Assembly: GCA_964400735.1 (NCBI GenBank)
Contig: CAYNVQ010000007.1
Location: 1 to 64,000 of the forward strand
Origin: CAYNVQ01 sp964400735
Lineage (GTDB): Bacteria; Acidobacteriota; Aminicenantia; Aminicenantales; Aminicenantaceae
Direction of reading: 5' to 3'
DNA length: 64,000 nt
Shown: in pieces, positions 25,504 to 34,112 of the stretch
How the letters are laid out: the number at the start of each line of letters is the position of its first letter
Numbering within the stretch: position 1 is the first letter of the stretch
Position numbers and translations under genes: made by a program
Notes under the pieces: generated by a model
What the model was told of the DNA's origin: nothing
Database searches by the model: none
Seen by the model: the letters and a program-made list of their open reading frames with translations, nothing else

Positions 25504-27900
25504 ATGAAATTTCTTAAATTGAAACGAGCCGTTTTTCTCTGTATTGCGCTTCTTTTATCCTTTGTTCTTCTGCACGGGCAGGAAAAAAGCAAGGAAATTG
25601 TCGGCCGGTTTCTCGATGCTCTTATGGGTACAGAATCGATTTCCGACCCCTATTATGAACATTATGATATTTCTCAGGACGGAGAATGGGTGGCTTTTAC
25701 GATAGCCCGAAGCTTTCAAGTAGACGATATCTATCCTCTGGGAGATCTGAGAAAGCTTCCCGGCGCAATTCCGGCCACCTTCCTCCGGCAGGATATTTGG
25801 GTCGCGAACACAAAGACGGGGCAGCTCACCCGCATCACGAATGGCAAGCCTGATAAGAGAAGTTTCTGGCACCCGGTTTGGGCCCCGAACTGTAAGGACC
25901 TGGCCTTTTACGGAGACAAAGACGGGAACATCGTTCTCTGGATTTGTCACAACGCCGCGGCTCCGAAGGCTGAATTGAAGATGATCCAGGGAGTCCGCCT
26001 GAAATCCTCCCTTTTCAGAAAGGACATCCCCAGATGGAGTGAAGACGGAGAAAAGTTGCTCGTGCCTCTTCTGCCAAAGACCGAGGAAAACACCAGGCCC
26101 GGAGTGGATGACAACCCCCTCTATCTGATCCCCGACATCTACACAAAATTTTTGGACCCTGAAGGAGGGGCAACTTCCAGTGTGCTCCGCTCTGATGACC
26201 CGTCGGACACCAGCCGGTTCCTGCTGGCCGAGAACAGGGTCGACCTCGGTATGCTGGATATCGCCTCCGGGGAGATAAGAAGGTTGACAGAGAACCTGGA
26301 CATCATGCTCTGGGAATTATCACCCGATGGGAAGATGCTGGCCTACAAGACCTTTAAAAGAGTGATTCCCGGAACGTTCGACCGTCTTTTCGACCTCTAT
26401 GTCATACCTTTAGAGGGAGGTTCTCCTCGTCTTTTGATGGAAGAGGTGGAAAACGAGATCCTCTGGTCTTCGGACAGCATCCATCTTTTGGAAAGGCAAA
26501 AGGAGGAGCTTTATGCTGTCGACGTTCAAGGAATAAAAAAGATAATCACCCCGAAAGAGGACCAAGCTTTCGAGAAAATCCTTCCTCCGCCCGATATTCT
26601 GGAGGCCTCAGCAGGGTCCTACATCTGGAGTCCTGATGGAAAGCATGTCTTGGGCCGGAACAAAAAAGGGTGGTGGCTCCTTTCTTTGGACGGAACTCCT
26701 CCGCAGAGGATTTTTGAAACCAAGGGGAAGGAAACCAAAGCCAGGATATCCGGGATCATTAGAGTGAAGGGGGCAGGTTATGCCTTTAGCCCGGATGGGA
26801 AATCCGTCGTCCTGGAATCTTTCGATCCTTCCACATCGAGGAAAAGTCTTTTGCTGGCGGACCTCAAGGGCAAGCCTTGGGAGCCAATTTCTGAAAACGT
26901 GCCCAACTACACGACCATCTTCGATTTTTATAGGGGAAAGAGCAAAAGCTTCATCCTCTACTCCTTGAGGGAAATGGAAGTCAATAACCTGTGGTTTTCG
27001 GGATTGGATTTTTCAGCCCCAAAAAGGTTCACCGATTTGAATCCTCATCTCAGGCAGATTCCCCGCGGCAAGAAGGAGCTTTTCAGTTACAGGAATCTGG
27101 ACGGCCAGGAACTGAAAGGGGCCCTATTGTACCCTCCGGGCTACAAGGAGGGGAAACGCTATCCCCTGGTGGTGGATGTCTATGCCGGCTACCTAGTGAC
27201 CACCCTGGAGCGGACATTCTCCCTGTATTTCAACCCGGTATCCTGTATTCCCCAGCTCCTTTCCCAATGCGGCTATGTGGTCATGGAGCCGAGTATTCCT
27301 TTATCGCCGGAAGGGAACAAAGGATCGCCGTTTAAGGAGATCCCGGATTCCGTGCTTCCTGCGGTGGACAAGGTGGTCGAAATGGGGATTGCGGACCCTG
27401 ACCGCATAGGCGTGATCGGGCAGAGCTACGGAGGTTACACGGTAAATGTTCTAGTCACCCAGACAAAAAGATTCAAAGCCGCAGTGGCCCTGGCAGGATT
27501 GAGCGATCTGATCAGCAACTACGGCATTTTCGACGCCAGGATGCGGTACGGCCTCGGGGGATCGTCGTTCTTTTCGTCATGGTCAGAAGGTGGCCAGGGC
27601 CGGATGGGCGTTCCTCCCTGGGAAGACCGTCTTCAATGGATCGAAAACTCTCCGATTTATTACCTGAACAAAGTCGAGACACCCCTGCTCCTGCTCCATG
27701 GCGACCTGGATTTCGTCTCGCTGGCCCAGGCTGAGGAGGTTTTCTCCGGCCTGAAAAGGTTGGGGAAGGAGGTCGAGTTTGTCCGCTATTTCGGCGAGGG
27801 GCATGTCCTGAGCAAACCGGCAAATATCCGCGATTCCTGGCAGAGAATCGCGGCCTGGTTCGACAAACACCTCAGGCCATCTTCTCAGAGCCAGAACTGA
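25504..27900 (+). CDS. Secreted S9 family prolyl oligopeptidase-like peptidase
   Basis: 798 aa. Signal peptide (MKFLKLKRAVFLCIALLLS to about LHGQ), a TolB/WD40-like beta-propeller up to about residue 550 (repeated SPDGK-type blades), then an alpha/beta-hydrolase domain. Catalytic triad by motif: S641 in GQSYGG, D736 in HGDLDF, H767 in GEGH. It should cleave peptides in the periplasm or outside. GAGGAGGG lies before the ATG. Convergent with the next gene, overlapping by 16 bp. Confidence 0.92.
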   Translation: MKFLKLKRAVFLCIALLLSFVLLHGQEKSKEIVGRFLDALMGTESISDPYYEHYDISQDGEWVAFTIARSFQVDDIYPLGDLRKLPGAIPATFLRQDIWVANTKTGQLTRITNGKPDKRSFWHPVWAPNCKDLAFYGDKDGNIVLWICHNAAAPKAELKMIQGVRLKSSLFRKDIPRWSEDGEKLLVPLLPKTEENTRPGVDDNPLYLIPDIYTKFLDPEGGATSSVLRSDDPSDTSRFLLAENRVDLGMLDIASGEIRRLTENLDIMLWELSPDGKMLAYKTFKRVIPGTFDRLFDLYVIPLEGGSPRLLMEEVENEILWSSDSIHLLERQKEELYAVDVQGIKKIITPKEDQAFEKILPPPDILEASAGSYIWSPDGKHVLGRNKKGWWLLSLDGTPPQRIFETKGKETKARISGIIRVKGAGYAFSPDGKSVVLESFDPSTSRKSLLLADLKGKPWEPISENVPNYTTIFDFYRGKSKSFILYSLREMEVNNLWFSGLDFSAPKRFTDLNPHLRQIPRGKKELFSYRNLDGQELKGALLYPPGYKEGKRYPLVVDVYAGYLVTTLERTFSLYFNPVSCIPQLLSQCGYVVMEPSIPLSPEGNKGSPFKEIPDSVLPAVDKVVEMGIADPDRIGVIGQSYGGYTVNVLVTQTKRFKAAVALAGLSDLISNYGIFDARMRYGLGGSSFFSSWSEGGQGRMGVPPWEDRLQWIENSPIYYLNKVETPLLLLHGDLDFVSLAQAEEVFSGLKRLGKEVEFVRYFGEGHVLSKPANIRDSWQRIAAWFDKHLRPSSQSQN

Positions 27901-28496
27901 TAGCCGACCCCGAAAAGGATACGGAGGCCGCCCAGGTCGACGTTGATGTCGAAGGGCCTCACTTTGAGAGGGACGGATTTCACTTCGGCGGTCAGGAATA
28001 AGCCTCTGAACAGCCTTAAATTCATTCCTGCTCCGATAACGGTCGTCCATTTTTTGTGATCGACGCGGCGGCGGACGAATCCGGAATCGATATCCTGTCG
28101 GTAAAAATAATAGGCGATGCCGATTCTGAAATAGGTGCTGACCTGCCGGATGCGCAGGAGGGGAACCCCGACTATTCCCGAGAGCTGAAGGCCGTCGACG
28201 CTCAGTGTGCTGTCCTCTTCGAAAAGTCCGATGGGAGCGCTTTTTTTATAGCCTCCTTCATAGGAAAGCTCCACCCCTAATGAATAGGAAAGCGAGTAAC
28301 GTACAAAGGGCTCATAAACGTATCCGTCTCCATATATTTCCCCCAGGGAAATGTCATTGAGATAACGGTATCCGGCTTTGAGCCCGAGTGTGAACTGGGC
28401 GGCCTCTCCGGCCTGAGGCGATAGAAACAGGAGGCAAAGGAGAACGGTCCCTGTTGGCAAAATCTTTTTTATGAACATTTTCTTTTTTTGCTCCAT
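27885..28496 (-). CDS. Outer-membrane beta-barrel protein
   Basis: 203 aa. Signal peptide (to about AGEAA), then alternating amphipathic strands (FTLGLKAGYRYL, YSLGVELSYEGG) ending in aromatic YQFWL, as in small eight-stranded OmpW/OmpX-like barrels. Function unknown. AAGGA lies about 10 nt before the ATG. Its 3' end overlaps the S9 peptidase gene by 16 bp tail to tail. Confidence 0.72.
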   Translation of the reverse strand: MEQKKKMFIKKILPTGTVLLCLLFLSPQAGEAAQFTLGLKAGYRYLNDISLGEIYGDGYVYEPFVRYSLSYSLGVELSYEGGYKKSAPIGLFEEDSTLSVDGLQLSGIVGVPLLRIRQVSTYFRIGIAYYFYRQDIDSGFVRRRVDHKKWTTVIGAGMNLRLFRGLFLTAEVKSVPLKVRPFDINVDLGGLRILFGVGYQFWL

Positions 28497-28599
28497 GACT
28501 TTTATTCCTTCTTGCCTTATTTATCTTTTGTCTTTTTGCGGTTTTCCTATTTTTGCTTTTTCATCATTTTTTGTTTGCTTTTCGCTTTTCGCTTTTTTA

Positions 28600-28947
28600 T
28601 TGGCTTTGTCCCAACGTGACGTGAAATTAAATGTAAATAAAGGTGCAGGGAAATGTCGGAGCGGCATTGAAGACCTCGACCCAACCTAACCCAGCCTTCC
28701 GCAACCGCCCTTCGAGGGAACAAAAGGGGATGTTCCATTCAGGGATACTCTATAATTTTTCATTGATAAGATGCAAATATTGAATATAAGGTGTCCCCAA
28801 ATGGGACGTCCCCATATTGTTATGCGCAGTTCCGCTGGCGCCGAGAAGGGCGGCGAATGAATGGCGTTAAAAATCTGAACTAGAGCGAAGGCATTTCCCT
28901 GCACTTTATCTCGATACTTCATTTCCGTCACTTTGGGACAACCTCTT
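28600..28947. mobile_element. MITE-like non-coding element, copy B
   Basis: About 348 bp, ended by inverted repeats around TTGTCCCAA-N-GTGACG and a second subterminal pair GTGCAGGGAAATG. It is inverted relative to copy A. The centre carries the GGGGATGTTCC ... GGGACGTCCCC core shared with 41785-41966 and 54290-54432. It fills most of the 512-bp gap between the subtilisin stop and the barrel protein start; the rest is T-rich with no gene. Confidence 0.62.
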
Positions 28948-29008
28948 TTTGTTATTCTAACTTCTTGCATTTTTTGATATTCTTGCTTTTAGATTTTTGG
29001 CATTTTCG

Positions 29009-30787
29009 CTATTGACGGGCATAGTTTGGATCGCTTTCCTCTCCCGATGAGCTCACGGATGTGATCTTGTACAGAAAATTTTCTCCCTCTAGCAGCCCCC
29101 GTCTTAAAAAATTGACCGTTTGGTTATCCAATTCGGCTATCAATATAAAGGCTTGATCCTGGCTATTCACCCGTTTTGCGTACAGATGGTAAGCCACAAC
29201 CTGGCCATTGTTTCGGGGATCAGGCGCCCAGCTCAGTCGGTCCACGTACTGGAGGAAAAAACCATAATTGTTTTCCAATCTGGAGACAGTAAAACTCTGG
29301 GGCGCATGGATGCTTTTCAGCGGGAAAAAAGCGGCCTTCTGGGCGTCGACGATTCCCCATCCATTGCCGTTGTCCGGGAAATCCGACTGGCTGGCAGTCG
29401 ATTTTATGGCTGTCATGATATCCTGATTGGTCCAGGACGGATTGATCTCCAGAATCAAGGCAGCCACTCCGGCCACCAAAGGACAGGAAAAGGATGTCCC
29501 ATCGACGAAGGAGTATTCGTCGATGCTGCCGGGGCCGGCCGAATAGACCGACTCTCCCATGGCCATCACGTCCGGTTTGATGCGCCCATCCGCAGTGGGG
29601 CCTATCGAACTGAAGCTGACTCTTCTCCCCTGGGAGTCCACGGCTCCGATCGCCAACACAGACTCGCTGTCGGCCGGGGAAACCAGAGTGTTCAGGCCGG
29701 AGCGGGAGCTTCCTTCGTTTCCAGCGCAGTTGACGATCAGGATACCGCGGGAGGCAGCGATGTTGGCCCCTTTGGCCACCACGGTCGTATTCCCATCCAT
29801 ATCCTCCCAGGAATAATCCTCCTCATCTGGAGAGAACTGATCCCGATAACCTAGGGAGCTGCTGATGATGTCTGCCCCCAATGTGTCAGCCCATTCGGCC
29901 CCTGCGATCCAATGATCCTCTTCGATGTGGCGCTCCCCATCGCTGTTTTCCGTCTTCCCCAGGAGGAAGCTAGCCCCGAAAGCCGGGCCTATGAGCTGGC
30001 CAGGTTCATACCCGGCGATCGTTCCCAGCGTGAGGGTTCCATGGTCCCCGTTGCCCGCTTGGCCTTCCTCGTCGTAAACGTAAGGGTCGCCGTTGACAAA
30101 ATCCCAGGTGTCGACGATATCGAGGTGATCGAGGGCCTGGTGACCCAAATTGTTGAAACCGTCATCCAGCATACAAATCAATACCCCCCGGCCGCTGAAT
30201 CCCATTTTGTGCAACGGAGGGACATTCAGTTGATCGACCTGTGAATAGGACTCTCCATAATCGAATGCAAGGAGTTGCACGGGGGATGTCACAGGAGTTT
30301 TTTCCCTTTCAGTTTTTGGCACTTCGACAGGATCACGGAGGGCGTAGATCAAGACCTTATCCACTTTTTCGACGAAACGAAAATTGCAAATGACCTCTAA
30401 AGATAGGGGTGTGGCCTCGACAGAGACGGCATTCAACCAGCGAGAGGTGTGCCGGATCCTCTGGACATATTGTTTGATCGAATCCACATAATGTGTATAA
30501 ACAGGCAAATCGTATTCATCGACCAGCGTGTTCAATCCATGACGGAGGCGTCTGTTCAGAGATCGGATATTCAAGGTCATCTTGAGCTCTTCCGTCTTGT
30601 GGCGCTTTCCCGGTCCTTTATCTCTGAAATAGACCCAGGCGGCTAGAGTTTTCCTTTGGGCTTGTCTATCGAAAGCCTTCTGCAAGCGCGGGGAGATTTT
30701 TTCTCCTTTTTGGGGCATGCCGCTGGTGATGACAACGGCCAGAGAGATAAACACCGTGATGGTTATGAATAGCTTCTTTTTGGTCAT
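29009..30787 (-). CDS. Secreted subtilisin-like serine protease (S8)
   Basis: 592 aa. N-terminal signal segment, an I9-like propeptide region (about 35-150), then a subtilase domain with D208 (MLDDG), H249 (GDHG), oxyanion N357 (CAGNEG) and S432 (DGTSFSCP). A fibronectin-III-like C-terminal domain (about 500-590) follows. The triad is intact, so an active exported endopeptidase is expected. A weak GAGAGAG precedes the ATG. Confidence 0.92.
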   Translation of the reverse strand: MTKKKLFITITVFISLAVVITSGMPQKGEKISPRLQKAFDRQAQRKTLAAWVYFRDKGPGKRHKTEELKMTLNIRSLNRRLRHGLNTLVDEYDLPVYTHYVDSIKQYVQRIRHTSRWLNAVSVEATPLSLEVICNFRFVEKVDKVLIYALRDPVEVPKTEREKTPVTSPVQLLAFDYGESYSQVDQLNVPPLHKMGFSGRGVLICMLDDGFNNLGHQALDHLDIVDTWDFVNGDPYVYDEEGQAGNGDHGTLTLGTIAGYEPGQLIGPAFGASFLLGKTENSDGERHIEEDHWIAGAEWADTLGADIISSSLGYRDQFSPDEEDYSWEDMDGNTTVVAKGANIAASRGILIVNCAGNEGSSRSGLNTLVSPADSESVLAIGAVDSQGRRVSFSSIGPTADGRIKPDVMAMGESVYSAGPGSIDEYSFVDGTSFSCPLVAGVAALILEINPSWTNQDIMTAIKSTASQSDFPDNGNGWGIVDAQKAAFFPLKSIHAPQSFTVSRLENNYGFFLQYVDRLSWAPDPRNNGQVVAYHLYAKRVNSQDQAFILIAELDNQTVNFLRRGLLEGENFLYKITSVSSSGEESDPNYARQ

Positions 30788-31054
30788 TTGACTCTCTCTC
30801 GGTGACGATTTTTTCGCTACTCAACATTATAGCAGATCGGCCTTGTTTTCTTAGACTATCCGGATTATTCGACGCAACTTCATGGACTGCTTGCTTTCCG
30901 TTGCAGCCCCCGACCCAACGTGACTCCCTGACTTGTATATGATTCTGAATAGAAAGGCAAGATGGATTAGGAAGGTATGTGAGTATCTACTTATTCATAT
31001 TTATATTGACTTATTTTTACCTACCAGAAATTCTCCAGGGGAAATCTGCTTTTG

Positions 31055-31534
31055 TCATTTTTTGAAAAAAGAGACGATAAAATCGTCAAGGCGCTCGGCT
31101 TTTTCCACATTGCAAGGCCCTTCGGATCGCCAGATAACCTGGCCTTGTTTATCGACCAGGAATATGTAGATATTTTCCTCATCAGGAATATCCAGAGCTT
31201 TACAAAATGGTTCTTTGTCTAGATAAAGAGTGATGGTCTTTTGTCGGGACTTCAGATCCTTTATGCCCGAGCGCATTCCGTAGTTGATGAACCAGCGGGC
31301 AACAGGATTCATCCTGGAAATTGTCGGCAGTTCGTAGTATCTCAAGTTCCGGTGAATACTTTCAAGCAGGTCGGCTGTCGGGAGCCAAGTATTCACCATG
31401 AGCTGCTGCTTACGTTGGAAGGCCACTAAAACCAGGTTTAGCTCGCCCTTGAAGTCTCCGGGGAGGTTGAACCTCTGCTTGTTCAGGTTCGTCCCCGTAA
31501 TTCTTGGGAACTCAAGGATATTTTGTCTCTTCAA
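31055..31534 (-). CDS. Thioredoxin-fold protein without CxxC, ATP10/peroxiredoxin-like
   Basis: 159 aa. The pattern FPRITG...NLPGDFKGELNLVLVAF and the late FLVDKQGQVIWRSEG strand suggest a thioredoxin/AhpC-type fold, similar to ATP10-like proteins. No CxxC motif is present, so a redox role is doubtful. The only start in this frame is TTG at 31534, directly after a 9-bp tandem repeat and with no Shine-Dalgarno; the next ATG (codon 47) would remove the first strand. It follows the beta-helix gene closely and may be coupled to it. Function unknown. Confidence 0.6.
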   Translation of the reverse strand: MKRQNILEFPRITGTNLNKQRFNLPGDFKGELNLVLVAFQRKQQLMVNTWLPTADLLESIHRNLRYYELPTISRMNPVARWFINYGMRSGIKDLKSRQKTITLYLDKEPFCKALDIPDEENIYIFLVDKQGQVIWRSEGPCNVEKAERLDDFIVSFFKK

Positions 31535-31535
31535 T

Positions 31536-31570
31536 TTGTTATTGTTGTTATTGTTGTTATTGTTGTTATC
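31536..31570. repeat. 9-bp tandem repeat (TTGTTATTG) next to a start codon
   Basis: About four copies of TTGTTATTG between the stop of the beta-helix gene and the TTG start of the thioredoxin-fold gene. On the minus strand it reads as in-frame AAC/AAT codons, i.e. poly-asparagine, if translation began earlier, but no usable start codon exists upstream before a stop. Confidence 0.8.
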
Positions 31571-31574
31571 CGGA

Positions 31575-33005
31575 TTATCTTCTCAATTTCCCTTTTTTCC
31601 CTTTCAGATTCTCCTCTTCCACAGAGCAATTCGGATCGATGGTCGACCCGTATTCATAGGCACCGATATCGCAGCCGCCGCCGGCCGGCCGTATCATGCA
31701 GTCATAATCCCATGGAGGACAATAGGATGAGGACCCATTATCCACAGCTAAGCTTCCTGCGAAGAGATGAAAATCCCTATCTTCCATATTCAGAAAAACC
31801 TCTATATTCGGATTATCGGAGATCAACGAATTTTGATCCTGCCCGCTGTAAATAGCCCATTTGCCGTTCCTGATTTGATTCAACGAAAACTCTTGGTTAT
31901 ATTCAATAGAAATCGCCCTCTGAGGATTTCTATTATGGAAAATATTGTGGTTCCCTTCATAACATTCGGCTCCTCCCTGCTCCACGCATAACCCAATATT
32001 TTCTCCATCAGCCAGGATGCAGTTGAACATCTGAAGGCGATCCTGGGAGTTTTCGATCCAGATTCCGTAGGTCGTGCTGTGGACGAACGTGCAGTTGATC
32101 AGGGATGTTCGGCCTGGGATCCCGTCCCAATCCAGTTCGGCATGACAGATACCATTATCATAGCCATGGCAGTTGGAGAGCTGGATGTTATCGCCCCATA
32201 GCTTGTATCCGCTGTTGATGCACTCGACGGCTGAACATCTTTCCAATCTTGTATTATCCGCCTTTATATCGAATCCGTCATAGACGTTATAAACGGTACA
32301 ACGGTTAAAGACAAAATCATGTCCATCCCCGAATGCAAAACCATCCACATTTTCTTCGGGATCCAGACAATCATGGGCCGTGCATTCATAAAAGAATCCT
32401 CCGTAACATTCAGGTTCATTCTCTCCCCAGCGTGACGCATCGAATCCGTACAGCAGGAAATGGTCGAGTTCCACATCTTCCAGGGTAAAATCATGCGCAC
32501 CGTTGTGAGGGGATAGGCCGCATAGAAAATGATGAATCCGACAGGAAGAAATCTCTATGTGATGCCCTGTCATTTCCAAACCGGTATCTCCATTCCTGAT
32601 CTCAAAACCTTTAAGGTTCACATAGTTGGCCGAAATAGTGACACAGGTTTGTCGGCCAAATTCTTTCCCCTCTATGATTGGGGCTTCACCCGGGTAGGCT
32701 TCAAACTGAATCGGACTATCCGGCCGCCCATTCTTTTCGATCTGAAGGGTTTCCCTGTAGATACCATCTCTAACCTGAACGACATCGCCAGGAAAGACTG
32801 AGTCGGCCGCATGTTGGAGAGTTCGCCAGGGACTGCCAACAGTTCCGGCATTCGAGTCGTCGCCGGATGGAGACACACAGTAGAGACCGGCCACCTCTAT
32901 TTTGCGTTTATTCTTGAACTGGTCCGGACCCGGCTTCGACAGAAACAAGGCGAAGATGACTATCGCCAGATACGAAAAAGAATTTTTCGAGCTCGTATGT
33001 TTCAT
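31575..33005 (-). CDS. Secreted right-handed beta-helix protein (DUF1565 / choice-of-anchor Q type)
   Basis: 476 aa. N-terminal hydrophobic signal (SYLAIVIFALFLS), then the DUF1565-type opening YCVSPSGDDSNAGTVGSPWR and LQHAADSVFPGDVVQVRDGIY, followed by parallel beta-helix coils rich in N, G and C, ending with the DIGAYEYG motif of choice-of-anchor Q proteins. Such folds occur in polysaccharide lyases and adhesins; no catalytic residues can be assigned. Between the MBL-fold and thioredoxin-fold genes, all on the same strand. Confidence 0.82.
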   Translation of the reverse strand: MKHTSSKNSFSYLAIVIFALFLSKPGPDQFKNKRKIEVAGLYCVSPSGDDSNAGTVGSPWRTLQHAADSVFPGDVVQVRDGIYRETLQIEKNGRPDSPIQFEAYPGEAPIIEGKEFGRQTCVTISANYVNLKGFEIRNGDTGLEMTGHHIEISSCRIHHFLCGLSPHNGAHDFTLEDVELDHFLLYGFDASRWGENEPECYGGFFYECTAHDCLDPEENVDGFAFGDGHDFVFNRCTVYNVYDGFDIKADNTRLERCSAVECINSGYKLWGDNIQLSNCHGYDNGICHAELDWDGIPGRTSLINCTFVHSTTYGIWIENSQDRLQMFNCILADGENIGLCVEQGGAECYEGNHNIFHNRNPQRAISIEYNQEFSLNQIRNGKWAIYSGQDQNSLISDNPNIEVFLNMEDRDFHLFAGSLAVDNGSSSYCPPWDYDCMIRPAGGGCDIGAYEYGSTIDPNCSVEEENLKGKKGKLRR

Positions 33006-33043
33006 CTTGCTTATCTATCGAATCGAAGGAGTGATTCCCAAGA

Positions 33044-33790
33044 CTATTTATAATTCAATACCGCATATTCCATGTGGGAAGGAGGATTTTTCAGATCGAG
33101 TTCGTATGTATTACCCTCGATTTTTTTCACGTTCTGTTTGCCTTTTGTGAAGTCATCTCCTGTATAAGGCAGGAATTCGGCGGCATCGGTTTTGAAGTGC
33201 ATGGGGAAGACGATCATCTTCGGATTGAGTTGGGATACGACCTTGTCCGCCTCTTCACCGGCAACGGTGTATTTCCCTCCCACCGGAATCATCACCACAT
33301 CGACGGGACCTATTTTTTCTATTTGTTCGGCATTCAGCGTATGCCCGAGATCACCCAAGTGAACGACTCTCAATCCATCGAACTCGAAAACAAAAATAGC
33401 ATTTAGTCCCCTTTGTTGTCCTTGATTAGCATCATGATAGGAGGGAACGGAATAAATCTTCACATCCTTTATTTTTTCTTCGATCGAGGCAAAATCTCCC
33501 CCTCCTGAGGTCAATCCCCGGAGGACATCCGGACTCCCTGATATGGCATCAACTTTGTTGTGGTCGCCATGTTCGTGTGAGACGGTCACGATATCCGGTT
33601 GGATCTCTTCCGGAACCTTGTATGCTCCCATCTGCACAGGATCGGTGATAATGCGGGTGTGCTGGGAGGTCTCGATCAAAAAGCAAGCTTGACCGAACCA
33701 CCTAAATGTGACCTCTTGGGCCTGGAGACCAGGACCGAAGAATGCAAAAACAAATAAAAAAGAAGCCACAAAAGCCATGAAATTCTTCAT
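33044..33790 (-). CDS. Exported metallo-beta-lactamase-fold hydrolase (UlaG/YtnP-like)
   Basis: 248 aa. Signal peptide ends near LQAQ; then the MBL fold with SHEHGDHN giving H72, H74, D76 and H77, a downstream GDLGH and a C-terminal PMHFKT histidine. The lack of long loops resembles UlaG-like MBL hydrolases. The substrate is unknown and it is not a predicted antibiotic-resistance enzyme. GGAGG lies 8 nt before the ATG. Confidence 0.88.
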   Translation of the reverse strand: MKNFMAFVASFLFVFAFFGPGLQAQEVTFRWFGQACFLIETSQHTRIITDPVQMGAYKVPEEIQPDIVTVSHEHGDHNKVDAISGSPDVLRGLTSGGGDFASIEEKIKDVKIYSVPSYHDANQGQQRGLNAIFVFEFDGLRVVHLGDLGHTLNAEQIEKIGPVDVVMIPVGGKYTVAGEEADKVVSQLNPKMIVFPMHFKTDAAEFLPYTGDDFTKGKQNVKKIEGNTYELDLKNPPSHMEYAVLNYK

Positions 33791-34112
33791 TTTGAATCCT
33801 CCTTCCTTCTTTTATCCTTTTATGATCCTTTTATGATGTTTGGCTAACTCAACATACTGATTTTAAAAAAAATGACACAAAAATCATACAACAAAACAGC
33901 CTTAAATGGTAATTTTTTTGGGGAAAAAGGGAATTCTAAGCAATATGTGGCCAGAAATTTTTTAACATTCAATTTTCTATATGCTCTTCTCCACAACTAT
34001 TGATCCATTCTTAAAAGACCCATTTTGCCGCTGAAAATCGTGTTTAAAGGCCAAAACTGCTATGATTTTTTTCTTAATTTATTTTAATTCAATAAGATAC
34101 GCCAGCCAAGCA
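33791..34112. other. 322-bp intergenic gap, AT-rich
   Basis: No gene seen. It should hold the promoter of the MBL-fold gene. Two adjacent 11-bp direct repeats (ATCCTTTTATG) lie at 33814-33835, about 25-45 bp before that start. The remainder is AT-rich without a clear hairpin. Confidence 0.5.

Noticed and set aside
30788..31054. Another MITE remnant (CCCAACGTGACT)
   Set aside because: Only a dozen bases match the element end and no inverted partner was found.
33044..33790. Beta-lactam resistance gene
   Set aside because: Only the metallo-beta-lactamase fold is shared; the sequence resembles UlaG-like hydrolases and lacks features of true lactamases.
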